31,491 nt of DNA from JBDKTH01 sp964558295 (GTDB lineage Bacteria > Planctomycetota > Planctomycetia > Pirellulales > Thermoguttaceae), in NCBI GenBank assembly GCA_964558295.1, contig CAZLDQ010000048.1, positions 1-31,491 of the forward strand, read 5' to 3'. The notes under the pieces are model-generated. The model did no database searches and was not told the origin of the DNA. It saw nothing but the letters and a program-made list of their open reading frames with translations. How positions within the stretch are numbered: the stretch's first letter is position 1; each line of letters begins with the position of its first letter. Below, piece after piece: positions 15,850 to 24,000 of the stretch. The position numbers were made by a program, and so were the translations under genes.

Positions 15850-17499
15850 TTACTCAAATGTTCCCTGTATAAACCATTGCTCGTCGCGCAGGCGACGGAA
15901 AAGCCAGAGACGTGTGCCGGTAGAGGTTTCGATGCGCCAGTAGTCGCGGCTGACGGGACAGCCCCTCCACCAGCCGGTCTCGATCCGCTCCGGGCCCCAA
16001 GCGTGGGCAACTCGATGCTCTGTATGGAGCCAGTGAAAACGCGGTGGCGGACCGTCCGACGGATGGGATGCCGTCTTGAGAGGAACCGGGCGCCGCATAA
16101 GACGCAAGGGACGCGGCGGCAGATCGGGCCGATCAGTATGCCAAGCTGAATTACGCCGTAGATGCTTGCCTGACTCGTCAACCAGCGAAACATACTGATA
16201 AGTCAGTTCCGGCTGCGCATCGGCCAAGAGGCGAACGCCCACGACGGCCCGACGCCCCAACCGACTGCTGAGCCGGTCAACGAGATCGGCCAGGTGACGC
16301 GGGGATTCCTGGAGTGGGAAATCGGAAAATAGTTCTTGCTGCAATCGCGCAAGCGGGGCCGTAACCGCCGCTCGAACGTAGGCGGCCGACACCGCCGCCG
16401 GCAGCGTAACCCGCTCCAGACGCATGCCTACCAGTTGGAACACATGCCGTGCCGACGCTGTGGGGCGAAAAAGGCCGATTGAGAGATCAACCTCCTGCGA
16501 CGCCTCACAACGCAACCGGCACTCCAGTTGTCCAACGCCTCGGCCGATACGCAGCAACCGCTTGGTAAGCTTCTGGATCACGTGTTCCAAAAGCGTCTCG
16601 ATCGTCGCGCGCTGAGTCGTCGGGTATTCCAGCGATTGCTTGATCTCCAGCTCCACCGGCAGCGGTTGGGCCGGCAGCGGCTCCGCCAGTCGCCCCATGG
16701 CCTGGTCGAGCCGCCGGAGAAGCTCGGGGCCAAACCGTACCGTGAGATCCTTGCGGGGCAGGGGTTCCAACTGGCTGATCCGGTAAATGCCGAGTTGGTG
16801 CAAGAGGTCGACCAGACCGTCGGAAAGCCGCAAGGCTTCGATTGGTAAGGAGCGGAGGACGGCGAAGTGTTGGCCGGGAGGGGAATTGAAAATGGCAAAT
16901 GGAAAAGTGGAAATTGCCAATTGGGAAGAGGCAGTTGTTGTCTTTGGAGATTCCGCAAAATGGGCTAGGGCCCAGGCGGCGCCCAGGGTGTCGGCGATGG
17001 CCACGCGCACGGTGAGGCCGCGATGGGTGAAGTCGCGGATCACTTGGGCGGCCAAGTTCGACTCACTGCCAAAGAGCGGTTCCAAGCCGGTGAGGTCGGC
17101 AAAAAGGCTGGACGGTGTTGGGCCGTCTTCCAAACCGACCAGCGGACTGAAACGCTGTGACCACTCAGCCAAACGTTGGAGGGCTTCACGGTCGGCGGCC
17201 GGATCGTAGGGGGCGAGTTGCAATTCGCCAGATGTGTGAAATGCCCCATGATGTTTGGAACGCGGAAAGGATTGGCGGGTTGCACGCATCCTACGAGAGG
17301 CTCCAAGCATGCGAGCTTCGGCCAGGGACATGCCGATGGCGATTCCCAGGGCGCGAGCTTCGGCTGAGCAAGCGGCCACGCGCGCAGCACCACGGCGGTT
17401 CTCATGAAGCACAAGCGGTTGACCTTTAAGCTCCGGCCGCGCGAGGATGATCCGCTGAATGGGCCAATCGGGAAGCCAGATGCACAGTACACGTTTCAT
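15850..17499 (-). CDS. imuB: ImuB, catalytically inactive Y-family polymerase-like mutasome protein
   Basis: A 549-residue mutasome hub. The start MKRVLCIWLPDWPIQRIIL is the family N-terminus; I prefer the second of two adjacent ATGs because GAGGTG lies 5-6 bases before it. GLEDGPTPSSLFADLTGLEPLFG corresponds to the Y-family palm region that in ImuB lacks the catalytic acidic pair. VLRSLPIEALRLSDGLVDLLHQLGIYRISQLEPLP is the helix-hairpin-helix part, and the C-terminus ends with the typical ImuB tail (RPLRLMRRPVPL, WWRGCPVSRDYWRIET). ImuB is known to link ImuA, DnaE2 and the beta clamp. The start overlaps imuA by 74 bases. Two stretches appear extra: SPKTTTASSQLAISTFPFAI in the palm and RRMRATRQSFPRSKHHGAFH before the LQLAPYDPAADREAL segment. 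Confidence 0.9.
   Translation of the reverse strand: MKRVLCIWLPDWPIQRIILARPELKGQPLVLHENRRGAARVAACSAEARALGIAIGMSLAEARMLGASRRMRATRQSFPRSKHHGAFHTSGELQLAPYDPAADREALQRLAEWSQRFSPLVGLEDGPTPSSLFADLTGLEPLFGSESNLAAQVIRDFTHRGLTVRVAIADTLGAAWALAHFAESPKTTTASSQLAISTFPFAIFNSPPGQHFAVLRSLPIEALRLSDGLVDLLHQLGIYRISQLEPLPRKDLTVRFGPELLRRLDQAMGRLAEPLPAQPLPVELEIKQSLEYPTTQRATIETLLEHVIQKLTKRLLRIGRGVGQLECRLRCEASQEVDLSIGLFRPTASARHVFQLVGMRLERVTLPAAVSAAYVRAAVTAPLARLQQELFSDFPLQESPRHLADLVDRLSSRLGRRAVVGVRLLADAQPELTYQYVSLVDESGKHLRRNSAWHTDRPDLPPRPLRLMRRPVPLKTASHPSDGPPPRFHWLHTEHRVAHAWGPERIETGWWRGCPVSRDYWRIETSTGTRLWLFRRLRDEQWFIQGTFE
16878..16955 (-). repeat. AT-rich low-complexity insertion inside imuB
   Basis: The plus strand shows words such as AATTGAAAATGGCAAATGG and GGAAATTGCCAATTGG with an imperfect inverted pair (GGCAA/TTGCC, AATTG/CAATT). 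It encodes Ser/Thr/Phe-rich residues unlike the surrounding GC-rich gene. Reading frame is kept. Borders are approximate. Confidence 0.5.
17228..17300 (-). repeat. Possible second insertion inside imuB
   Basis: The plus strand contains GGCGGGTTGCACGCATCCTA, which resembles intergenic repeats of planctomycetes, and encodes about 24 residues (from RRMRATRQSF) that I do not expect in ImuB before LQLAPYDPAAD. Borders and homology are judged by eye only. Confidence 0.35.
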
Positions 17500-18184
17500 C
17501 ATTCACCTCTACTTCCACACACTCATCGCGCACACCGCCGCGGCTGCGGAGTATATGAATGCGCAACCGGCGAAGGGCTTCGGACAAGACGATCGGCGCG
17601 GGTTCAACCAACAACCGCACGTCGGCCCAGGAAGGCTCGTAGCGGGCACGTTTCGAGCGAATCAACAACCCCAGCCCACCACCTTGTTCGACGGCCAACT
17701 GCAAACGGCGGAAGGCTCGGCCATCTAACTGTTCCGGCCATGCCAAAACGGCTGCCACGCCTTGGCAGCGAAGCGACTGGTCCAATGCCCAAAGATAATC
17801 GATCGCACTTTGCGTGTGGACGACAATCAAGGCATCAGGTTCAATCCCTAAGCGCACCGCAGCCGGCGGATAGAACTCCCGCCGGCGATCTAAGACGACC
17901 AGCGTCCCGCCTGCCCGACAAGCTTCGCGCGCCGCATAAAACGCCAGGGTCTCAGCACCACAACCTGGTTCGACACCGAGCCACTCCACCAGCGTACCGT
18001 AGTGAAAACCGCCGTGTGGCAACCGTTGGTCGAGAGCTTCGCAGCCACTAGAAACCAACGTTTCGCCGCTCGCTACTTGAGACCGCTCAAGCCGGGTAAT
18101 TTCTTTCTGCAAGGCCAAGACGACCTGGACAGGAGACCGGTCCTGAGGGGGGAGGGGTTGGGTATTGAATTCGCGGTGGTCCAT
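17426..18184 (-). CDS. imuA: ImuA, RecA-like mutasome accessory protein
   Basis: A 252-residue RecA/SulA-like protein, first gene of the mutasome operon. LVSSGCEALDQRLPHGGFHYGTLVEWLG is the characteristic opening of the RecA-like core. The Walker A equivalent reads GVEPGCGAET, without the usual Lys-Ser/Thr, so ATP use is doubtful. LVVLDRRREFYPPAAVRLGI and YLWALDQSLRCQGVAAVLAW are family blocks. GGAG lies about 8 bases before the ATG. The last ~25 codons overlap the start of imuB, typical of a coupled operon. Known ImuA proteins are needed with ImuB and DnaE2 for damage-induced mutagenesis. Confidence 0.9.
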   Translation of the reverse strand: MDHREFNTQPLPPQDRSPVQVVLALQKEITRLERSQVASGETLVSSGCEALDQRLPHGGFHYGTLVEWLGVEPGCGAETLAFYAAREACRAGGTLVVLDRRREFYPPAAVRLGIEPDALIVVHTQSAIDYLWALDQSLRCQGVAAVLAWPEQLDGRAFRRLQLAVEQGGGLGLLIRSKRARYEPSWADVRLLVEPAPIVLSEALRRLRIHILRSRGGVRDECVEVEVNDETCTVHLASRLAHSADHPRAAGA

Positions 18185-18200
18185 GCTAGCACTCTCCGTC

Positions 18201-18233
18201 GGATAGTGTACACGTGTACCGTATCCGCGTCAA
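18201..18233 (-). promoter_or_regulatory. imuA promoter with overlapping palindromic operator (LexA-like site)
   Basis: On the minus strand TTGACG (18228-18233) is followed after exactly 17 bases by TACACT (18205-18210), a good -35/-10 pair about 20 bases before the imuA start. The spacer and -10 are covered by the perfect 12-bp palindrome GTACACGTGTAC at 18208-18219, flanked by GGATA (18201-18205) and TATCC (18222-18226), which are also inverted copies. This is the geometry expected of a repressor such as LexA, which controls imuA-imuB-dnaE2 in other phyla. That the repressor is LexA is inferred. Confidence 0.7.
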
Positions 18234-18417
18234 TTCAAATATCGACGGAATGAAGAGAGTTCCGCAGTGGAAATTGGCGGGAAGGGGAGGGAGCGAAGCC
18301 ACGGAGGCGGACGGCAAGCACTAACGGGTGTGGAAAGGTGTAAGAAGAGAGGCAAGACGGATGCCCGGCATCGTTCGCCTGACCTTCCCCGACCCTTTCG
18401 CGATTGGGCTTTGCCCG

Positions 18418-20676
18418 CTAGCGGTTTGTTCCAAGCTTTTCGGCAACGGCCCGAACCTGTTTGACTAGGGCAGGACTTTTGGATTTTTGGGCTGCGGCCG
18501 TGGCTACCTCGGCCAGACGGCCTGCCTCCGCCTGTTGACCGGAACTGGTGGCCTCCTCAATCAGAGGGAGGATGATTTGGACGAGTTCTTTACAACTGCT
18601 CGCGCCTCGAATGCCTTTACCAACCTCTTCCAACGCGGCGGTCTTCATGGCCAGAGCGTCGATTGTAAAGAACCGGGCCAATTCGTCAATCGCCTCGCAG
18701 GCTAGCCTCGGCTCGTTAGCAGCAACGGCCAAGTCGCGGGCCTCGCAGAGCATGACAAAGCAGTCGTTCGGCTCGGCGCTGGCGGCTTGGCCCGCTTGAA
18801 GGAGCTTTTTGGCCAATTGGGCCTTGTCGGCCGGACTCGTGGCCTGCTCATACTCGGCTCGGAACCGTGCGCGAATCGCTTCCTCGGCCTGTCGAAGCAT
18901 ATTTTTGTCGCTAGGCGAGGCCGCCTTCTGGCGACTGGTTGCTCCGGATCCCGGACCTGCCTGGTCCAGTTCAGGAAGCAGAAAACTCACATCAACCCCT
19001 GCCGCTATCGCTTCCTCCCAGAGCTGACGTGCCCGTCGGCGATCGCCCTTCGGATGTACGGCCATATAGGAAGCATAGATCGCCTTCGACGCGGGATCCT
19101 TGCCAAAGTGCCGATCAGCCAGCGCGGTCACAAGAGGGTAGGGCATGTTCGTCAGCGGGGTGTACTCACGGATCTGGCCCGCGGCTTTGATCGTCAGGAG
19201 GTTCGGGCCAGTTTCGATGACAATAAGCATGGTGTCGCGAATCGGGATTTCGTCGGTAGGCTGCAGGCGTTTGACGATCTGGCTCATCGTCTTCCAGAAT
19301 TCCTCTAGATTGCTCCTGATCGCTTGGAGTCGATCGACTTGAGCCTTATCGTCGCCATTCTGCACGTATTTCGTGGCCGTTGTCAGGAAGTTCTGCGCCG
19401 CTTGCAGGTCGAATTCGGCCAACGAGGCCCGCACATCGGCCAATGCTTGACTCAGAGCCCGTCGCTTCTGTGGATCAACAGCCGGTTCAGGTTTGGAGTC
19501 CGGTTTCGCTTCTGGGACCGGCAGCTTCGCTTCTGGTTTGGACACCGGTTGTTCGGGCTTGGGCTGTTCGGGCTGGGGTGGTTCCGTCTCAGGTTGTTTG
19601 GGCTGCGGGTGGTCGGGCTGGGTTTCATGCGGCGAGACTTCAGAGGGATCCCTTTTTTCCACCCGTTTCGGTTCTCCCGAAGGTTTGGCCTTCTTCTCCG
19701 AAGGCTTCTGCACTACGGTTGCATTCTTGACGTTATCCACTTTGGCCATGGTGGTCGCTTGCCGTTGCCGCTGCTGATAGAGCATGAAGGCAAGGCCCGC
19801 TCCCGCGAGAATCACGATAATCAGGACCACTTGGACAACGAGCAGGCCGGGGGAAGACTTGGTAGGTGCGGGCCGGCGGGACTGCGTGCGCACCAAGACC
19901 GGTACCGGGTTTCCTGTCTGCGCAAAGGGCTGTGCCTCAGCAGTCGGCACTGCAACAGGCATGGCCCTGGGGATTCCGAGTGGCTCCGCTCCGGGCTGCG
20001 TCCCCGCCCGCGGAATGCTGGCCGAAGGGACGCTAGGCATGCCGGCAGTCGTCATGGCGTTTGGTGGCGGCTGTCCCAAGGCCGGGGTTTGCGGCATTGG
20101 CACCGCTGGCACTGGTCGCGGAGCACCAGCAGACGGGATAGAGGGCATGCCTGCCATCGTCATGACACCCGGTGGTGGCTGCCCGAGAGCTGGAGTCTGC
20201 GGCGTCGGCACCACTGGTGCGGCAGAAGGGACAGCCAAAGGTTGCCCCAGGAACTGAGCGGCCAAGTTAGCCGGCGATGCAATGGGAGCCGGGGTTGGGA
20301 CTGTTGGTTGCAAGGGATCAAGGCTCGGCGGCCCTGCCAGTCGGGGCGACTGTGACGAAGCGTCTGGGGCCGGCGTTGGCGAGGAGGAACCTGATTCCAA
20401 CTGACACCGCAGATTCGCATCATAGGCGTTCTTCGCCGCGGGGACCGTCAGGCAGGCCTTTGCAGCGCGAAGCTCGTCGAGCAATTGCTGCCACTGGGCC
20501 ACATGTGGCCCCGGTCGAACGCCACGAAGCCGGGCGATCAGCACATCGGCGGCTTGAGCGATCACCCGCGTGTCATCTTCGTACAAGGAGAGCCCCAGCA
20601 GCTCATAATGGTTGGTCGGCTGCTGACCACCCGGCAGATTCAGCCATTCAGTGTAGGGATTCAGAGGTTCGGACAA
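18418..20676 (-). CDS. J-domain-like single-pass membrane protein of planctomycete type
   Basis: A 752-residue protein of unknown role. The start codon is TTG at 20676 (MSEPLNPYTEWLNLP); no ATG or GTG lies in frame just upstream. Residues ~22-90 (NHYELLGLSLYEDDTRVIAQ to AYDANLR) look like a J-domain relative without HPD. Residues ~95-270 are Pro/Ala-rich and include a 36-residue tandem repeat built on PQTPALGQPPP and AGMPS. One transmembrane helix follows at ~276-300 (GLLVVQVVLIIVILAGAGLAF), then a Lys/Glu/Pro-rich linker (~310-400) and a helical C-terminal domain (~400-752). Topology suggests an N-terminal cytoplasmic J-like part and a C-terminal outer part. It is divergent from the alpha-2-macroglobulin gene. 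Confidence 0.75.
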   Translation of the reverse strand: MSEPLNPYTEWLNLPGGQQPTNHYELLGLSLYEDDTRVIAQAADVLIARLRGVRPGPHVAQWQQLLDELRAAKACLTVPAAKNAYDANLRCQLESGSSSPTPAPDASSQSPRLAGPPSLDPLQPTVPTPAPIASPANLAAQFLGQPLAVPSAAPVVPTPQTPALGQPPPGVMTMAGMPSIPSAGAPRPVPAVPMPQTPALGQPPPNAMTTAGMPSVPSASIPRAGTQPGAEPLGIPRAMPVAVPTAEAQPFAQTGNPVPVLVRTQSRRPAPTKSSPGLLVVQVVLIIVILAGAGLAFMLYQQRQRQATTMAKVDNVKNATVVQKPSEKKAKPSGEPKRVEKRDPSEVSPHETQPDHPQPKQPETEPPQPEQPKPEQPVSKPEAKLPVPEAKPDSKPEPAVDPQKRRALSQALADVRASLAEFDLQAAQNFLTTATKYVQNGDDKAQVDRLQAIRSNLEEFWKTMSQIVKRLQPTDEIPIRDTMLIVIETGPNLLTIKAAGQIREYTPLTNMPYPLVTALADRHFGKDPASKAIYASYMAVHPKGDRRRARQLWEEAIAAGVDVSFLLPELDQAGPGSGATSRQKAASPSDKNMLRQAEEAIRARFRAEYEQATSPADKAQLAKKLLQAGQAASAEPNDCFVMLCEARDLAVAANEPRLACEAIDELARFFTIDALAMKTAALEEVGKGIRGASSCKELVQIILPLIEEATSSGQQAEAGRLAEVATAAAQKSKSPALVKQVRAVAEKLGTNR
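19996..20211 (-). repeat. 108-bp tandem duplication in the Pro-rich region of the J-like gene
   Basis: Two 36-codon units, 20104-20211 and 19996-20103, both read VP(T/M)PQTPALGQPPP then AGMPS(I/V)PSA. The second unit drifts at its end. Length is a multiple of three, so the frame is kept. Confidence 0.75.
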
Positions 20677-21067
20677 GATTGGAGCCCCGTTGGATTGGTA
20701 GGATGCTCGGTAGGCAAGATGACTGCTTTCTTTAACATTACCTGATACGTGTATCGCGGTGCAAGGTTCGATTACCTACCCCGAAAGTGGGTTTTTTGAT
20801 TCACCAAATGGGGTCGCGGGCTGCAAAGAAGTAATCATGAGATGCTTATTTCCGCTCGAAAGTCCACCTCTTGTGATTCACGTTCTGAACAGCTAGGCTT
20901 TCCACAGCGTGGCCGTCCCTGGCAGGTGCCGTTGGGAACTTCGGCACCGCTTTAGACGTCTACTATCAGAGTTCGAGCCCATCGTGGAGCAACCCGGCCG
21001 AAACCCGGCATGTGACAGGCCCCTCTGTTCAAACCATAGAACGCCAGAACTGTACGGAGATCACACC
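20677..21067. promoter_or_regulatory. Divergent promoter region between the J-like and alpha-2-macroglobulin genes
   Basis: A 391-base spacer with two starts facing away from each other. An inverted repeat GATAC-GT-GTATC lies at 20744-20755, and the core ACGTGTA is shared with the imuA operator. A 7-bp perfect hairpin, GGTGCCG (20925-20931) with CGGCACC (20942-20948), sits in the probable leader of the alpha-2-macroglobulin gene. No coding frame here has recognisable motifs. I could not fix -35/-10 boxes with confidence. Confidence 0.45.
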
Positions 21068-24000
21068 ATGAAGACACTACTACTTTCGGGGGTAATAATT
21101 CTGGCGGGCCTTTGGACCGGGCACCAAGGAATCGCGGCGGAATCGCCGCAGAATCAATCTCAACGCACAGCCGCCCAAAAAGCCTTCGACGATGGCAATT
21201 ACAAAGACGCCTACGAAGGTTTCCGCAAACTGGCGTTGGAGCCCGGCGACGAACCGCCAAAAGTGGGGAGCGACCTGCGAATGGCGGTTCAGTGTCTCCA
21301 GCAGCTCGATCGACTCGGCGAGATCGATGCGCTGGTCGAAGGTGTGGTCAACGCCCACCAGAAGAACTGGCGTCTGCTCTGGGCGGCAGCCGGCATCTAT
21401 CAAGAGATTCCTCATCACGGCTTCATGATCGCCGGCAAATTCGAGCGGGGCAACCATCGCGGCGGGGGACAGTTGGTCAATGCGATGGAACGCGACCGTG
21501 TGCGGGCCCTGCAACTGATGGCTCTGGCCCAGCCGCTGGTTCGGCAGGACGACGACCATCGCACGGGTGGCGATTACTTGCTCAGTTTTGCCCAAATGCT
21601 GCTGAGTTCCCGAGGGGAGGAAGAGGCCTGGCGTCTCCAGACGCTGACCGACCTGGGGCAATTACCCGACTATGAGGAAGGCTGGGGCTATTATCAACCT
21701 TCGCGCGGCGCACCGGTCGATGAAACGGGGAATCCCGTTTTCCATCACGTGCCAAAGAGCTTCGAAGCAGCGACAACCGACGGCCAGCGCTGGCGGTGGT
21801 GTCTGGAGCAGGCGGCCGAAATGAATCCCGAGCGGGCGGATGAAGTGCGCATGCAGTTTGCCGATTTTCTGTGGAACCAGTTCGGCGTGCAGACGATGGC
21901 CGAATATGGCTGGTTTTTCGGCCGTTCCCAAACGGACGACACACAGAAGCATGAGAGCGGTACCTATGCGCTCCATACGCTGGGCGAAGACGAAACCATT
22001 GCCCGGCTGGCCACGGGAATCAAACGCTTCAAGCTTCCCGACGAGTTCAACTTCATCAAGATCTACCAGGAAGTGGCTGGCAAGCAGGCGGGCGGTTGCA
22101 GAATCGAGGCGCTGTCGCATCTGGCCCAACTGTTTGAAAACCGCCGACAGTATCCCAAGGCAGCCGAGTATTGGCGTCAGTGCATTGCCGCGACCGACCG
22201 CCAGGATTACAAAGACCGGCTCGCGCAGATCGTGGGCAACTGGGGCGAGTTCGAGCCGATGATGACCCAACCGGCGGGGAAGGGAGCGACAATCGAATAC
22301 CGCTTCCGCAACGGTAAGAGCGTGAAGTTTACCGCCAAAGAAATCCTGGTCGACAAGCTCCTTGCTGACGTCAAAGCCTATTTGAAGTCGCGCCCCCGAC
22401 AGTTGGAATGGGAAAAACTGGAAATCGGCAACATCGGCCATCGCCTGATCCAGGAGAATCAGAAGCAGTACCTCGGTCGGGAAGTGGCCCGCTGGGAACT
22501 GCAACTCGAACCACGGGAGAAGCACTTTGATCGTCGCGTGACCGTCTCCACGCCGCTCCAAAAGGCGGGGGCCTATCTGCTGACGGCCCAAATGCCCGAC
22601 GGCAATACGAGCCATATCATCGTCTGGCTGGCCGACACGGTGATCGCCAAGAAACCGTTGGACCAGAAGAGCTTCTATTTCGTGGCCGATGCGGTGACCG
22701 GCGCACCGATCCCGAAGGCCAACGTGGAGTTTTTTGGTTGGCGTCAGGAGTACCGCCAAGGGCGACAGTCTGAGCTGACATTCCAGCAGTTTGCGGAATT
22801 CACCGATTCCAACGGGCAACTGATCACCGACGAAAAGACGCAGCCGGCCAACTACCAGTGGGTTCTCATCGCCCGGACCCGCGAAGGCCGTCTGGCCTAC
22901 CTTGGCTTCACCGGCGTCTGGTACGAACGCCGCTACGATGCCGAGTACAACGCGACCAAGGTCTACACGATCACCGACCGGCCGGTCTACCGGCCCGAGC
23001 AGAGCGTTCACTACAAGTTCTGGGTCCGTCATGCCAAGTACGACCAGGAGGACACCTCCGATTTTGCCGGCAAGTCGTTTGCCGTCGAGATCTACAATCC
23101 TAAGAACGAGCGGATCGAGCAGAAGCAGGTTACAGCCGATCCGTACGGCGGTCTGGACGGCGAGTGGAAACTGCCGGCCGAGGCGCCGCTGGGCGTCTAT
23201 CGGTTGATGGTCAAGGACCTCAGTGGCTCACGTCAACGGAACCTCGGCGGCGGAAGCTTCCGAGTCGAGGAGTACAAGAAGCCGGAATTCGAAGTGACCG
23301 TTGACGCTCCAAGCGAACCGGTGATGCTTGGCGAAAAGATCACGGCCACGATCAAAGCCAAATACTACTTTGGCTCGCCGGTTACGAAGGCCAAGGTGAA
23401 GTACAAGGTCCAGCGCAGTGAGTATACCGAGCGCTGGTATCCGATTGGCCCTTGGGACTGGCTTTATGGCAGTGGGTACTGGTGGTTCGCCTACGATTAC
23501 CACTGGTATCCCGGCTGGGATGACTGGGGTTGGCGTCGACCCGTGCCGATCTGGTGGCCGCGCAGCCACACACCGCCGGAATTAGTCGCCGACCAGGAAG
23601 TGGAGATCGGCCCGGATGGAACGGTGAAGGTCGAAATCGACACGAGCGTGGCCCGGGCGATTCACCCCGACCAGGATCACCGCTATACGATCAGCGCCGA
23701 AGTGGTTGACCAGTCGCGGCGAACGATCGTCGGCACGGGCAGCGTGCTCGTCGCCCGAAAACCGTTCCAGGTGACTACCTGGGTCAACTGCGGTTACTAC
23801 CGAACGGGCGACGTGCTCGAAGCTCACGCTACCGCACGCACGCTCGACGGCAAGCCGGTGCACGGGGATGGCCAGTTAACCTTGTTCCACGTCCGCTACA
23901 AGGATGCCAAGCCGGTCGAAAAGGAAGTCTTCACCCGGAAGCTCTCGATCAACGAAGAAGGCCGGGGCCAGTTGCGAATCAAGGTCAACCAGCCGGGCCA

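Noticed and set aside
18360..18372. GATGCC-C-GGCATC palindrome between the J-like gene and imuA
   Set aside because: A one-base centre cannot form a stable hairpin and no T-run follows; it is too short to call as an operator without other copies.
19324..20355. 343-codon open frame on the plus strand
   Set aside because: It is opposite the J-like gene; its Gly/Arg/Phe-rich sequence is the complement of Pro- and Lys/Glu-rich coding repeats.
20776..20799. CCCCGAAAGTGGG followed by six T as a terminator
   Set aside because: The stem is only about four base pairs and it lies between two divergent starts, where no transcript needs to end.
20909..21067. 53-codon upstream extension of the alpha-2-macroglobulin frame
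   Set aside because: The ATG at 21068 has a ribosome site and starts a proper signal peptide; the extension would bury it.
21662..23032. 456-codon open frame on the minus strand
   Set aside because: It is antisense to the alpha-2-macroglobulin gene, without motifs. Similar antisense frames at 24995-26044, 7622-8689 and 9623-10651 were rejected for the same reason.
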